DNA of 64,000 bases from positions 2,833,324 to 2,897,323 of the forward strand of contig VZQC01011955.1 in NCBI GenBank assembly GCA_009823505.1. Reading direction: 5' to 3'. A model generated the notes under the pieces. It did no database searches. It saw nothing but the letters and a program-made list of their open reading frames with translations, and was not told the origin of the DNA. The stretch is from Rhizomys pruinosus (Eukaryota > Chordata > Mammalia > Rodentia > Spalacidae). Positions 30,438 through 41,012 of the stretch are shown piece by piece (position 1 is the first letter of the stretch; every line of letters begins with the position of its first letter). The position numbers and the translations under genes were made by a program.

Positions 30438-31084
30438 AAACTCCTTTCTAAAATTAGGTTTTTAAAATTAGCTTATAACATAGTAGGTTCCTATAAAGCA
30501 TTTGCATGCATTCTTAGTATTAGTTAACCTACCCCTCCTACCCCCCTCTCCTCAATTCCCCTGCCTCTTTCCCCACTTAAACCTTAATGCAAGTGTGCAC
30601 TGGGGAGTTCAAATCCTTACTATGGCTCTTACTTCCTAGTGACTGGCACCCAAAGAAATTCTAAGCCTGATTCTTTACTTCCTCATCTGGAAGGGTTAGA
30701 AACCTGTTCGATATGGCATGGGAGGTCAGAGGATTAAATCAAAGTAATGCATGGAAAGTGTGTGGCTCGTGGTAATTGTTCAATCATAGCCCTCTTCCTG
30801 GTGTACTAAATAGAGCATAACGTGCTCTTTCATTATGGCTTACAATTTATTTATTGTCCATCATTGATTTTTGTAGAATTGCCAATAGAAGTACATCCTT
30901 TCAGAGCACTGGGGCTAATTCAGTTAATATCTAGTTAATACGGGCTCATGTCTCAGGAAACCAAATGGGATGAAGGACCCATCAGACCTAAGCACAGGAG
31001 CTTCTTGGGATGTCTGCTTGAGGCTGGTGCCTGTGTGGGTTTATAACTGCCACAACAGCTCTGCTAACCCATGTATATTTTTAA
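30438..31084. other. mostly unique sequence
   Basis: Unique apart from the MIR listed separately. Confidence 0.4.
30640..30790 (+). mobile_element. MIR SINE, degraded
   Basis: 'tttacttcctcatctggaag', 'aggattaaatcaaagtaatg' and 'gtgtggctcgtggtaattg' follow the MIR order. Confidence 0.6.
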
Positions 31085-31318
31085 TTTTAAAAAATGTTAT
31101 TTTGTATTTATTATTCTGTATATGTGGTGTATCTATGATGGAGATGATCACATGCAAGCCACTGTGGTGTGTGTGTGTGTATGTGTGTGTGTGTGTGTGT
31201 GTGTAGGTCAGAAGATAACTTTATGGAGTCTGTTCTCTCCACCTTTGTGTCAGTCCACATTAATGTAGGCCATCAGGACCCTATGACAAACACCTTTACC
31301 TACTGAGCCATCACACCA
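31085..31318 (-). mobile_element. B3-type SINE with internal (TG)n
   Basis: Ends 'tactgagccatcacaccagg'; the SINE body is expanded by TG units at 31168-31204. Confidence 0.65.
31168..31204. repeat. (TG)n microsatellite
   Basis: About 17 TG units with one TA interruption. Confidence 0.92.
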
Positions 31319-31349
31319 GGCAAAAGATATATTTTTTATCCCTCTCTTT

Positions 31350-31790
31350 AAAATTTTTTAGGTTAGCATACAAAAAAATGAATGTCATCACACCATCTTC
31401 ACATGTGTCACATCATAGTACACATGTCATTATGATTTGATCACATTTGCTTCCTTCCCCCATGTCTTCTGCCTACCCTGTGACGTGTTCATTTCCTACC
31501 CCCAAATGGTTCCCTCTTGTTTTTTAAATTTTTTGCTCAATTATTTTGTGTGCACATGTTCCGGTGCACATGCGTGTGGAGATCAGAGGGCACCTTTAGG
31601 AGTCGGTGCTCTCCTTCCATCATGTGGGCTCTGGGAATCAAACCAGGGCTGCCAGGCTTGGCAGCAAGGGCCTCTGCCTGCCGAGCCGCCTTGCCAGCCC
31701 ATCTTGGCTTTCTTAGCGTTTGTAATCCACCACTCTCTTCCCTCGTCCCTTTTAGATCTCTTCTTCACTTCTCATGCTCCCCTTTGTAGT
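31350..31790 (-). mobile_element. old L1 3' UTR fragment, split by B3
   Basis: 'ttaggttagcatacaaa', 'cacatttgcttccttccc' and, right of the B3, 'agatctcttcttcacttctc' fit an antisense rodent L1 3' end. Confidence 0.55.
31530..31700 (-). mobile_element. B3 SINE
   Basis: 'gtgtggagatcagagggcac' and 'gccgagccgccttgccagcc'. Confidence 0.8.
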
Positions 31791-31794
31791 TTGG

Positions 31795-32045
31795 TGGTTT
31801 GAATGAGAAATATCTTCCATAGTCTCCAAGTATTTGAACATTCAGTCCCCAGTTGTTGACACTGTTGGGGGTGGGTTTTGGAACTTTTAGGAAATGTAGC
31901 CATGCTGGAGGAAGCTTGAAGAGCTTATAGCCCTGCCTCACTTCCAGTTTTTCTCACTCTGCTTCCTGTCTATTTGTGAGCTCTGGTCACCTGCTGTCAT
32001 GCTTTCCCTGCCATTATGGACTCTCCCTCTGGAACCATAAACCCA

Positions 32046-32084
<39 letters not shown>

Positions 32085-32315
32085 CACCTTCTTCTTCTTC
32101 TTCTTCTTCTTCTTCTTCTTCTTCTCCTTCTCCTTCTCCTCCTCCTCCTCATCCTCATCCTCATCCTCATCCTCCTTCTCCTTCTCCTCCTCCTCCTCCT
32201 CCTCCTCCTCCTCCTCCTCATCCTCCTTCTCCTTCTCCTCCTTCTCCTTCTATAAACTCTGCTTTGGTCATGGTGTTTTATCACAACAGAAATGCAACTT
32301 ATACAATAAAGATTT
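31795..32315 (+). mobile_element. rodent dispersed repeat with internal microsatellite
   Basis: 'ggtggtttgaatgagaaata' start, 'ggaaatgtagccatgctgg' middle, 'gctttggtcatggtgttt' and 'cacaacagaaatgcaac' end. The usual 'aataaa' region near the end has expanded into the 32046-32251 microsatellite. Confidence 0.6.
32046..32251. repeat. compound (AAT)n-(TTC)n-(TCC)n microsatellite
   Basis: About 12 AAT units, then more than 150 bases made almost only of C and T, with a block of CTCATC units near 32148-32172. Confidence 0.97.
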
Positions 32316-32890
32316 CCAGTTCCATTTATTTTCTTGCAAATGTCATGATTTCATTCTTCTCTGTAGCTGTATATAATTCTATTGTGTATGTGCTATATTT
32401 TCTTTATTCTTTCATCTGTTGGCGGACATCTAGGCTGTTTCTATCTTCTAGCCATTGTGAATAGTAAAGCAATAAAGATGAATGAATATGTAAGTATCCC
32501 TGTGGTATGCTGGCTTCAGAATCTTTAAGGGATATTTCCTTTTTTTTTTTTTTTTTTCTGAGACAGGGTCTCCCTGTAGCCTCCCAGCTGTCCTGGAACT
32601 CACTCTGTAGACCAGACTGGCCTTGAACTCACAAAGATCCGCCTGCCTCTGCCTCCCAAGTGCTAGGATTAAAGGTGTGTGCCACCACAACTGACTAAGG
32701 GATATTTCCAGTAGAGGTATATCTGGGGTGTGTAGCAGTTATATTTTTAGGGTTTTTTTGTTTGTTTGTTTGTTTGTTTTTTTTGAGAAAGCTCCATACT
32801 GATTTCCACAATGGCTGTACCAGTTTACACACCCCTATCAGTTGTGAATAAAGGTTTCTCTTTCCCCACATTGTCACCAGTTTTTGTTAT
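32316..32890 (-). mobile_element. old L1 fragment (antisense ORF2 end)
   Basis: 'ttccatttattttcttgcaa', 'tctattgtgtatgtgctata', 'cactaatttccacaatgg'-like and 'ccagtttacacacccctatc' are an antisense L1 ORF2 3' part. Confidence 0.75.
32541..32696 (-). mobile_element. B1 SINE inserted in old L1
   Basis: Target duplication 'aagggatatttcc' (about 32527-32540 and 32697-32709). Confidence 0.95.
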
Positions 32891-32896
32891 TTGTTT

Positions 32897-33140
32897 TTTT
32901 TTTAATTTTTAATTTATTTTTGTATGTATATGAATGTACTGTCTGCATGTAGGTTTGTGCACCCATGTCGTGTAATACTGCAGAGGTCAGAAGAGGGTGT
33001 CAGATTCCCCTGGAACTTGAGTCCTCCTGGAATTGGAGTTACAGACTGTTCTTAGCCGCCATGTGGGTGCTGGGGATAGAACCCAGGTCCTCTGCAAGAG
33101 CAGTTGGTGCTTTTAACTGCTAGGCTATCTCTCCAGCCCC
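32897..33140 (-). mobile_element. B2 SINE
   Basis: Reverse complement with 'ggcatgtcgtgt'-type centre and 'ctatctctccagcccc' end. Confidence 0.93.
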
Positions 33141-34300
33141 AGAATCTACATTTTTATAGTCTTCTCAAATGATTCCCTATATTTCATTGGAATCTGTAAT
33201 ATTCTTCTCTTTTTCATCTCTAATTTTATTAATTTGGGTCTTTTGTTGTTAGTTTATCTGAGAGTTTGTCAATATTTTTTTCAAAGAACCACTTATTGAT
33301 TGAATCTCTGTTTTGTTCCTTTAGCTTCATGATCTTATATATTTCTTGCCATATAAAGCTTTGGGGTTTGGGATTTTTCTTTTTTCTATGAACTTGAGGT
33401 GCATTATTGGGATAGTTGAGATCTTTTTTTGTTTTGTTTTGAGGCAGGATCTTGTTATGTATCTCTGGCCTTTAATTCCCTGTGTAGAGCAGGTTGGCCT
33501 CAAACTTACAGAGATCTGCCAGCCTCTACCTCCCAGGAGTGCTGGGATAAAAGACATGCACTACTATGCCTGCCATCTACCTGAATTTTAATGTAAGCAC
33601 TCACAGCTATAAATTTTCCTTTTAGAACTGCCTATACTATGTCCCAAAAGTTTTGTGTTCTGAAAGCCGTGTGTTCATTCTTATGGAGTCTAGGAATTTT
33701 TAAATTCCATCTTTGGGTTTTCAGTGTTCCACTGATATTCAACAGCACATTGTTTAGTCAGTCTCCATGTGTTTGTCACTTATGTCATTTCTCATGTTAC
33801 TAATATCTAGTTTCATTACACTATGATCTGAGAAATGATTTTTATATTTAATAAGGCTTGACTTGTGGCCTGAAATGTCTTTTTTAAAGTCCTATGGCTT
33901 CTGAGAGGAATGTATTCTCTCTCTGTTGGATGGAATAGTCTATACATACCTATTAAGTTCCATTTGATCTCTGGTGACGTTTCTTTGTTGGTTTTTGGTT
34001 GGGATGACCTAAGTACAGATGAGAACAGGGTACTGAAACCTTCCACTCTTCTTTCGGGACCCATAGGTCCCTTTATAACCACTAGTGTTTCTTTTTACAA
34101 TATTTAAATATTTACAATATTTACAATTGATATATCTTTTTGACGGAGTGTTGCCTTTATTAATATGTAGTGGCCTTCCTTAACTCTTCTAATTTTGGTT
34201 TGAGATTTCCTTTACCAGATATCAGAACAGCCACCACCTTGTTTTTGGCTTCTGTCCACTTGACACACTGTTCCATCCTTTGACTGTCAGTCGGTAGGTG
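33141..34300 (-). mobile_element. old L1 fragment (antisense ORF2)
   Basis: Starts further 5' in ORF2 than the neighbouring piece: 'taattttattaatttgggtc', 'caaagaaccacttattgatt', 'atgtcccaaaagttttgt', 'cactatgatctgagaaatg' and 'gtagtggccttccttaactc'. Confidence 0.75.
33428..33575 (-). mobile_element. B1 SINE, diverged
   Basis: 'ttgaggcaggatcttgttat' to 'catgcactactatgcctgcc'. Confidence 0.8.
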
Positions 34301-34689
34301 TCTTTACCCATCAGGAGTATGGGATGCAACCACAGACCGAGATCAGCACAGGCAGGAGATTAATTCTCAAGACCTTCTGGGTATTAATCACTCTGTTTGA
34401 GGGATGCAGCCATTGGTACCTTGGAACCTCAGTGTTCTTGGGCTCTAAAGGGCATGAAGGGGTAATAGGTGGCTTTAGAATTTAACCCATCCATTGGCCT
34501 CAGGCTCGGAGCTGTTAAACTCTGGAGTTATTCTCAGGCGATGACCTCTGCTCCTGGCCCTTGAGGACGGGGCTGGGTTCTCTGAGTCAAGCCTCCTGCC
34601 ACCTACACCCTTTGGATCCTTTGCTCTCCACAGCTACCTCTCTGTGCTTTTTCTCGCCCAGGGCCTATAGCAGGCCAAATTGAGGCTCC
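34301..34689. other. unique intergenic sequence
   Basis: Nothing recognised. Confidence 0.4.
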
Positions 34690-34875
34690 TTGACCTGTGG
34701 TTATTTCCTGGTCTCAGCCATCCAGTGGATTCTCCTGTCTCCCACTCCCATTTCACCTCAGGAGCTCCAGGATTACAGGTGTGCACTACCATTCCAGCTT
34801 TCTGTGGGTTCTGGGAATCTGAATCATGTTCTCATCCTTGCATAGCAAGTACTTTACCAATGGATCCAGCTCCTT
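34690..34875 (-). mobile_element. B4 SINE
   Basis: B1-like part with 'ggattacaggtgtgcactac' and ID-like end 'gcatagcaagtactttacca'. Confidence 0.75.
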
Positions 34876-35002
34876 GGCTAAGTCCCTTTAAAAAAAAAAA
34901 AGTATGTGTTCCTGCTTATCTGTATATGCACTGAGTTGAGTGAAGTGCTCGTGGACCAGAAGAGAAGGTTGGAGCCCCTGGACCTGGAGTTACAGATAGT
35001 TG

Positions 35003-35411
35003 TTGTTAGGCAAGGCCTGGGCATAGAGATCTAAAGATGGCGTCTACCACCCTTCTCTTCCCATCAAAAGCTTACCTCATCTCAGGTGGCTGATGCAACT
35101 TCCCTTCCTGATGTCACCAGCCACAATGAGAGCACAGCCTAAGACTATATATGGTTATATTCTAGCTTCATGATGAACACTAAAGACCCACTTTGTCCCC
35201 TCCCACTGCACCAGTTTTACCCTTACAGGTACATGCTTGTCTCACCACCATTACCGCATCTTCCTCTCCCCAGAACTTATAAAAACCCTCATCTCCAGCC
35301 CGAGCACGTGTCTCCCCTGGCCTCCCTCTCTGACATGGGTGGACCACCTGGGAGCCTGTCCTAATAAACCTTTTATACTTTGTTAATCTGGTTTGATCTG
35401 GCCTGTTGTCA
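35003..35411 (+). mobile_element. solo LTR of an endogenous retrovirus or LTR element
   Basis: About 409 bases placed cleanly inside a B3, with 4-bp duplication 'gttg' (34999-35002 and 35412-35415). Starts (T)TGTTAGG and ends TTGTCA. A TATA-like 'cttataaaaac' lies at about 35277, and AATAAA ('cctaataaacct') lies about 45 bases before the end. No internal viral genes are present. Confidence 0.7.
35277..35287 (+). promoter_or_regulatory. TATA-like box of solo LTR
   Basis: 'cttataaaaac' in the expected U3 position, about 85 bases before the AATAAA. Confidence 0.5.
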
Positions 35412-35504
35412 GTTGCCATGTGCGTGCTGGGAACTGAACCCAGGTCTTCTGCAAGAGCAGACAGTGCTCTGAACTGCTGATACATCTCTCCAGCCCCCTC
35501 AGTT

Positions 35505-35590
35505 TTTGTTTTGTAACGTGGTGCTAGAGACCAAATCAAGGACCTTCACATGCTAGATTGAGTGCTTTATCACTGAGCTGTATAACCCTC
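35505..35590 (-). mobile_element. ID-type SINE, diverged
   Basis: 'gagaccaaatcaaggacctt' and 'gtgctttatcactgagctgt'. Confidence 0.65.
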
Positions 35591-36135
35591 ATTTAGCTGT
35601 TGAAGATTTATATCTTCTCCAAAGAGAGTCTACTATACATGGAACACAGAAAGACACATCACTACTGAGGATGAAAGGGTACTGGAGTTTAGTTGACAGT
35701 CGGTTTCCTGGAGGCTTAGTCATTCTTCGCCCCTCCTTTTGAAAGGTGCTGTCTCTCCCAGTGAGTCCTCCTGCACATCCAACCTAATCATCCTTGGTTC
35801 CTAGCTACATTGGTTTCCACATTCTTCAACAAGTTGGCTACAGTCCTCTGGACATACACCAGTGATTAATGTTCTTAAAAAGTTGCACTTGGGTTGTTCG
35901 AAAATTGCTAGCATTAATCTCACCATTTTGCATGACTTTATGCATGTTCACATTTCCAATTTACAGAGCAAAATATTGGGAAGAGCTAAATAAACAATGA
36001 TGAAATATTTGCTTATGAAAGAATATAGGAAGGTTTTCTCCTAAGGGCACAATACAAACTGTATACCTATCAAGAATAGCATTTCATTTTATAAAAGATT
36101 AATATTTGCATTAATGATTAAAAATACATTTAGAA
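35591..36135. other. unique intergenic sequence
   Basis: Nothing recognised. Confidence 0.45.
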
Positions 36136-36255
36136 GCCGGGCATGGTGGTGCACGCCTTTAATCCTAGCAGAGGCAGGAGGATCTTTGTGAGTTCAAGGC
36201 CAGCTGGGGCTACATGGAGACCCTGTCTCGAAAAAACCAAAAAAAAAAAAAAGAA
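36136..36255 (+). mobile_element. B1 SINE with two internal deletions
   Basis: Lacks about 10 bases after 'aatcctagca' and about 28 bases between 'aaggcca' and 'gctggggctaca'. Confidence 0.88.
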
Positions 36256-36437
36256 AGTTATTTTAAAGGATTCTTGTACAGAAGGTAAAAGGATAAATAC
36301 TAGAGGGGCTTTTTATATATATAATATATATATTGTTTTTTTTTGGAGAGAAAGAGTCATACTAAAAGCTCCAGTTCACCAGTACTGAGCTGTGTGACTT
36401 TGAAAAGCTATGTAGAACCTTCAGAGCAAGTCCCCTG

Positions 36438-36462
36438 TCCATCCATCCATCCATCATCCATT
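36438..36462. repeat. (CCAT)n short repeat
   Basis: About five CCAT units adjoining a C-run. Confidence 0.8.
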
Positions 36463-36469
36463 CCCCCCC

Positions 36470-36582
36470 CAGTCTTTTTGAGACAGTTCTGGCTATCCTG
36501 GAACTCACTATGTAGACCAGGCTGACCTTGAACTCTGCTTCCCAAGTGTTAGAATTAAAGGCGTGCACTACCACGCCCAGCA
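36470..36582 (-). mobile_element. B1 SINE with deletions
   Basis: 'gtctttttgagacagttctg' to 'ctaccacgcccagc'. Confidence 0.85.
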
Positions 36583-37030
36583 CAAGTTCTTTTAAATTTG
36601 AAAATGGAGGTGTCACCTAGCCTTGGAGTCACGATGTAGTGCCTGGAGGCAATTCCTGTAAACATGGAATTTAGCCACAAACATGTGCTGAATTATTTCC
36701 TGAGCATACCAAGGGCTTTAGACAACCACTATCTGCACTGACTTAAGTGTCAACAAAAAGCTCCTGGCCCAACCCACAAAAAGATGGCCGCAGCATTTGA
36801 AGCCCTCAACTCCAAGGCCTGTACTCAGAACCTCTGTCTATAGACTTTTGCCTCCCAACATCTGTTCTGCTACCTTTCGATAACAGCCACAGCCACTCAA
36901 ATCTTCGTGGTTTTGATAAGTGTGTCTCATTAGCAATGTTGTTGCTGCATAATAAAAGCCAAGCCATCCTGGATTTCCCTCATGACTTCATATAGGGAAA
37001 GGCCCAAACTGGAGATGTTCATTCTTTTCT
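36583..37030. other. unclassified sequence
   Basis: No family named. 36780-36960 has an 'aagatggccgc' motif and 'gcataataaaagcc' near its end, which could be remnants of an LTR; unproven. Confidence 0.35.
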
Positions 37031-37034
37031 TTTT

Positions 37035-37278
37035 TTTTTAATTTTTTTTTATTTATTTTTGTATGTGTATGAATGTATTGTCTGCATGTAGGTTTGTGCA
37101 CCCGTGTGGTGCAATGCCGCGGAGGTCAGAAGAGGGTCTCGGATTCCCCTGGAACTGGAGTTCTCCTGGAATTGGAGTTACAGACGGTTTTCAGCCGCCA
37201 TGTGGGTGCTGGGGATCGAACCTGGGTCCTCGCCAAGAGCAGTCGGTGCTCTTAACCGCTAGGCTATCTCTCCAGCCC
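37035..37278 (-). mobile_element. B2 SINE, full length
   Basis: Flanks share 'cattctttc' (target duplication). Confidence 0.95.
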
Positions 37279-37424
37279 ATTCTTTCATTCTTTCAGTAGT
37301 GTCACAGAAGACTGTCAGATGCGCTGCCTTGATCCTTGGAGACACCTGAGGTTACTGGTTCCTAAGGCAGCCTGCAATCGGTTCTTTTGCTCAAATCTGA
37401 AGAATTCTGGTAGCATAGAAAAAC

Positions 37425-37545
37425 TATTATGCTGCATGCCACACCTTTAATCCCATCACGTGGGAGGCAAAGAGGGGGTGGATCTCTTTGAGTTATAGAC
37501 CAGCCTGGGCTACAAATGAAAACCTTGTCTGAAAATAAACAAGGT
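37425..37545 (+). mobile_element. old B1-type SINE
   Basis: 'cacacctttaatcccatcac' and 'gaccagcctgggctacaa'. Confidence 0.75.
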
Positions 37546-37760
37546 GGGGGATTGCTCATTCGTTAACAGCACTGGCTGCTCTTCCAGAGGCCCCAGGTTC
37601 AGTTCCCAGCACCTACATGGCAGCTAACAACCACCCATAATTTCAGTTCCAGATGATCCAATGCCCTCTTCTGACCTTCAAGGGCTTTGCACAACACAGT
37701 TACACTTACATGCATGGAGTCAAAACATTTATTCACATAAAATAAAAAGAAAAAGTAAGC
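37546..37760 (+). mobile_element. B2 SINE
   Basis: 'gctgctcttccagaggcccc' A-box/B-box region; tail 'cacataaaataaaaagaaa'. Confidence 0.87.
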
Positions 37761-37909
37761 AAACCAAAACAAAAAAACCATTATACACTGTTGGGGCAAG
37801 TGAGATGGCTCAAGAGGGTAGAGGGGCTTGGTGAAGATACTTACTGCCAAGCCCAACAACTTGGTTTGTTGGGATTGATTGATTGACTGATTGATTTAAT
37901 TTGGGGGAA

Positions 37910-38050
37910 TGGTATTTTTGAGACAGGGTCTCCCTGTAGCCCCAGCTGCCTGAAACTCACTCTGTGGACCAGGCTAGCCTTGAACTCACAGAGATCCTGC
38001 TGCCTCTGCCTCCAGAGTGCGGGAATAAAGGCACGTGCCACCATGCCTGG
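37910..38050 (-). mobile_element. B1 SINE
   Basis: 'tttttgagacagggtctccc' to 'gtgccaccatgcctgg'. Confidence 0.92.
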
Positions 38051-38057
38051 ATTTATT

Positions 38058-38199
38058 TATTTTTTGAGACAGGGTCTCCTTGTAGCCCCAGATAGCCTGG
38101 AATTCACTATGTAGACCAGGCTGGCCTCAATCTCACAGAGATCCACCTGCTTCTGCCTCCAGAGTGCTGGTATCAAATCCATGTGCCACCATGCCTGGC
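38058..38199 (-). mobile_element. B1 SINE
   Basis: Second tandem B1 in the same orientation: 'ttttgagacagggtctcctt' to 'caccatgcctggct'. Confidence 0.92.
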
Positions 38200-38399
38200 T
38201 TAAACTTGAGAACTTGAGTTCAGTCCCTGGGACCCAAATGGTGAATGGAAATAATCAACTCCCAGAAATTTTCCTCTGACCACCACATGCATCCCATGAC
38301 ACATGTGCATCCATACACAAATAAATGTAATTTTAACAATATTTTTAAGCCATTATAGACAGTAATGTCCATTATTTATGAGATCAATGGCAGTCAATG

Positions 38400-38505
38400 A
38401 TGGAGTCTAAACCTGTTTTCTCATCTGTAAATGGAGATAAGATACCCACACTGCATACATTTGTGAAGACTGAGGTGCATGTAAAATACTTAGCACAACA
38501 TTTGG
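38400..38505 (+). mobile_element. MIR SINE fragment
   Basis: 'ttttctcatctgtaaatgga', 'gataagatacccacac' and 'aaaatacttagcacaac'. Confidence 0.7.
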
Positions 38506-38557
38506 CTTTTGTTGTTGTTGTTTTTCCAAGCCAAAGAGTACTTGAACAATTATTCTT

Positions 38558-38796
38558 TTTAATTTTTTAATTTATTTTTTATGTGTATGAATGTACTGTC
38601 TGCATGTAGGTCTGTGCACCCGTGTCGTGCAATGCAGTGGAGGTCAGAAGAGGGTGTCGGATTCCCCTGGAACTGGGGTTCTCTTGGAATTGGAGTTACA
38701 GACTGTTCTCAGCCACCATGTGGGTGCTGGGGATTGAACCTGGGTCCTCTGCAAGAGCAGTCGGCGCTCTTAACCGCTAGGCCATCTCTCCAGCCC
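38558..38796 (-). mobile_element. B2 SINE
   Basis: Perfect target duplication 'gaacaattattctt' on both sides. Confidence 0.96.
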
Positions 38797-38810
38797 GAAC
38801 AATTATTCTT

Positions 38811-39535
38811 ATTAGGTGAGCCAAGCCTACAAAGTAGAAATAATTATGGTCACAGAATCCATGTTTCCAGAGGTAGGAACAAGTTCTGATAACAAGTATT
38901 TGGGTTGCTCGCATTTGTTACATAATCGGACTCCATCCTGAGCTTACCAAGGACGAGTTTGTCCAGGGGCATATTATTCCTCCCACTCCGAATTGTTAAG
39001 ATTGAAGAATGACTGTTTCATAAAAGAACATCTCAGCACTCATAGAGTGAACTTGGTCCTGACACTCCTAAAACTTAAGAGTTAAGGGGGTGGATGATCC
39101 AAGCGAACTGACAGTCAAAGTTCTTTGGCAAGGACAGTTATAAAATCATGCTAGCGTCTTGCTCAAGATCTGTAACTGCTGATGTGCTCCTGCTTAGCAA
39201 GCTAGACAACTGAGATCACTCCCCACCTTCATTTTCATACTTTGCTCCTCTGACCCCTCCACAAGAACTGGCATTTCATCCTTGCTTGAGCAGGATATGC
39301 AAAGCTTACTGACAGAGCAGTCGTGTGGAAAATGGTTAACAAAACGGCCACAACGAAAGTACCAAGGTACCCAAAGAGCCTGGGTGTATTTCACCTGCAG
39401 CAGCAGCAGGTGCTTGAAGATATCCCTTGTGGGGTTCATTGGCTGGTGAAGGGGTTGGAGAAAAGGAGGAAACCTGGTCTTTGCAGCAGTGATGGACAGG
39501 AGCCTGGAGCAAAAGAGCCAGCCGGCATGGATAAC
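38811..39535. other. unique intergenic sequence
   Basis: No family recognised; about 720 bases without a repeat. A long minus ORF (to 39796) spans this but ends in SINE sequence and is not credible. Confidence 0.45.
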
Positions 39536-39550
39536 TATGGAAGGCTGGAT

Positions 39551-39708
39551 TTTTTTTTTTTTTTTGGTCTTTTCGAGACAGGGTCTCCCTGTAGCCCCAG
39601 CTGTCCTAGAACTAACTCTGTAGACCAGGCTGGACTTGAACTCACAAAGATCCGCCTGCCTCTGCCTCCCGAGTGCTAGGATTAAAGGCATGCGCCACCA
39701 CGCCCGGC
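39551..39708 (-). mobile_element. B1 SINE (first of stacked insertions)
   Basis: Flanked by 'ggaaggctggatttt' (left) and 'aaggctggatttt' (right). Confidence 0.95.
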
Positions 39709-39722
39709 AAGGCTGGATTTTT

Positions 39723-39946
39723 TTTTTAATTTTATTTATTTTGTATGTGTATGAATGTACTGTCTGCATGTAGATTTGTGCACCCGTGTCGTGCAATGGT
39801 GTGGAGGTCAGAAGACATCGGATTCCCCTGGAACTGGAGTTAAAGACAGTTCTCAGCCGCCATGTGGGTGCGGGTGCTGGGGATCAAACCCAGGTCCTCT
39901 GTAAGAGCTATCGGCGCTCTTAACAGCTTGGCCATCTCTCCAGCCC
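39723..39946 (-). mobile_element. B2 SINE (second of stacked insertions)
   Basis: Starts after the second copy of 'aaggctggatttt' and ends before the third, 'atggaaggctggatttt'. Confidence 0.95.
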
Positions 39947-39962
39947 CATGGAAGGCTGGATT

Positions 39963-40193
39963 TTTTTATAATTTTTTAAAATTTTATTTGTATTTTATGT
40001 GTATGAATGTACTGTCTGCATGTAGGTTTGTGCACCCGTGTCATGCAATGCCTCGGAGGTCAGAAGAGGGCATCGGATTCCCCTGGAACTGGAGTTAAGG
40101 ACAGTTCTCAGCTGCCATGTGGGTGCTGGGGATCGAACCCGGGTCCTCTGCAAGAGCAGTCGGCACTCTTAACCACTAGGCCATCTCTCCAGC
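39963..40193 (-). mobile_element. B2 SINE (third of stacked insertions)
   Basis: Followed by the fourth copy 'ggaaggctggatttt' at about 40195-40209, which continues into unique sequence. Confidence 0.95.
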
Positions 40194-40209
40194 CTGGAAG
40201 GCTGGATTT

Positions 40210-40560
40210 TAAATGTAAAGGAGTTGCAGATGTAGGAAGGGGGAAGACTCTATAAAACTCTGTGAAAGAAAGCAGCAATCACTGAGAGCTTTTTTAATAT
40301 GTGTAGATATGTGTTTCCAAATCTCTCCTTTGGAATGACACAGCAGCAGGGACAGATAGCACAGGTGACCATGAGCCCAACCCAGCACCTGTTCTGCTTC
40401 CAAACAACATACTTCTCTAAAGTAACCAGGACTATTTGGGGGAAACAGTGGTTCCCAGGACTGGCAGAGGGAGCATTCAGGATGACATCCTGTGGTACCA
40501 GAAATGAAAGAAGTGACCCTAGAACCACACCCTGCCTAGTTTGTCTTTTAATAACAAAGA
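40210..40560. other. unique intergenic sequence
   Basis: Nothing recognised. Confidence 0.45.
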
Positions 40561-40561
40561 A

Positions 40562-40727
40562 GGCCCAAGGGTGGTGGTGCACACCTTTAATCCCAGCACT
40601 TGGGAGGCAGAGGCAGGCAGATCTTTGTGAGTTCAAGACCAGCCTGGTCTACAGAGCGAGTTCCAGGACAGCTGGGGCTACAGGGAGACCCTGTCTCAAA
40701 AAGACCAAAAAACAAACAAACAAAATC
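40562..40727 (+). mobile_element. B1 SINE
   Basis: 'cccaagggtggtggtgcaca' to 'gtctcaaaaagaccaaa', tail (AAAC)n. Confidence 0.93.
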
Positions 40728-40766
40728 TTAAAGACATTATAACCAATTGTTAAAAATTAGTGTTAC

Positions 40767-41000
40767 GGGGCTGGAGAGATGGCCTAGCGGTTAAGAGCAC
40801 CGACTCCTCTTGCAGAAGACCCGGGTTCAATCCCCAGCACCTACATGGCGGCTGAGAACCATCTGTAACTCCAATTCCAGGAGAACTCCAGTTCCAGGGG
40901 AATCAGACACCCTCTTCTGACCTCCGTGGCATTGCACAATACAGGTGCCCGAACCTACATGCAAACAGTACATTCATACACATAAATAAATAAATAAAAT
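40767..41000 (+). mobile_element. B2 SINE, full length
   Basis: Target duplication 'aattagtgttac' (left 40756, right about 41001). Confidence 0.95.
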
Positions 41001-41012
41001 AATTAGTGTTAC

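Larger units (their letters stand above)
34890..35505 (-). mobile_element. B3 SINE, split by solo LTR
   Basis: Left half ends 'ggagttacagatagttg'; right half resumes 'gttgccatgtgcgtgctggg' at 35412 and ends 'catctctccagcccc'. Confidence 0.85.
37790..38345 (+). mobile_element. B3 SINE, split by two B1 copies
   Basis: Left half 37790-37865 ('gcaagtgagatggctcaaga', 'tactgccaagcccaacaac'); right half 38200-38345 ('gttcagtccctgggaccca', 'acaaataaatgtaattt'). Confidence 0.8.

Noticed and set aside
31997..32284. Open frames encoding poly-Arg or poly-Leu
   Set aside because: They are read-throughs of the trinucleotide microsatellite, not genes.
36780..36960. 'aagatggccgc' as start of a housekeeping gene
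   Set aside because: The downstream frame closes soon, no splice pattern or protein family is visible, and the end looks LTR-like.
38811..39535. Upstream exon or 5' end of the gene neighbouring CPSF2
   Set aside because: In human the next gene downstream of CPSF2 is SLC24A4, so a transcript might be expected further left, but I see no SLC24A4-like coding sequence anywhere in the window.
39194..39796. 200-codon minus-strand ORF
   Set aside because: Its N-terminal third is B2 plus B1 translated ('LALGRQRQADLCEF' is the usual B1 product). The rest has no family and crosses SINE boundaries.
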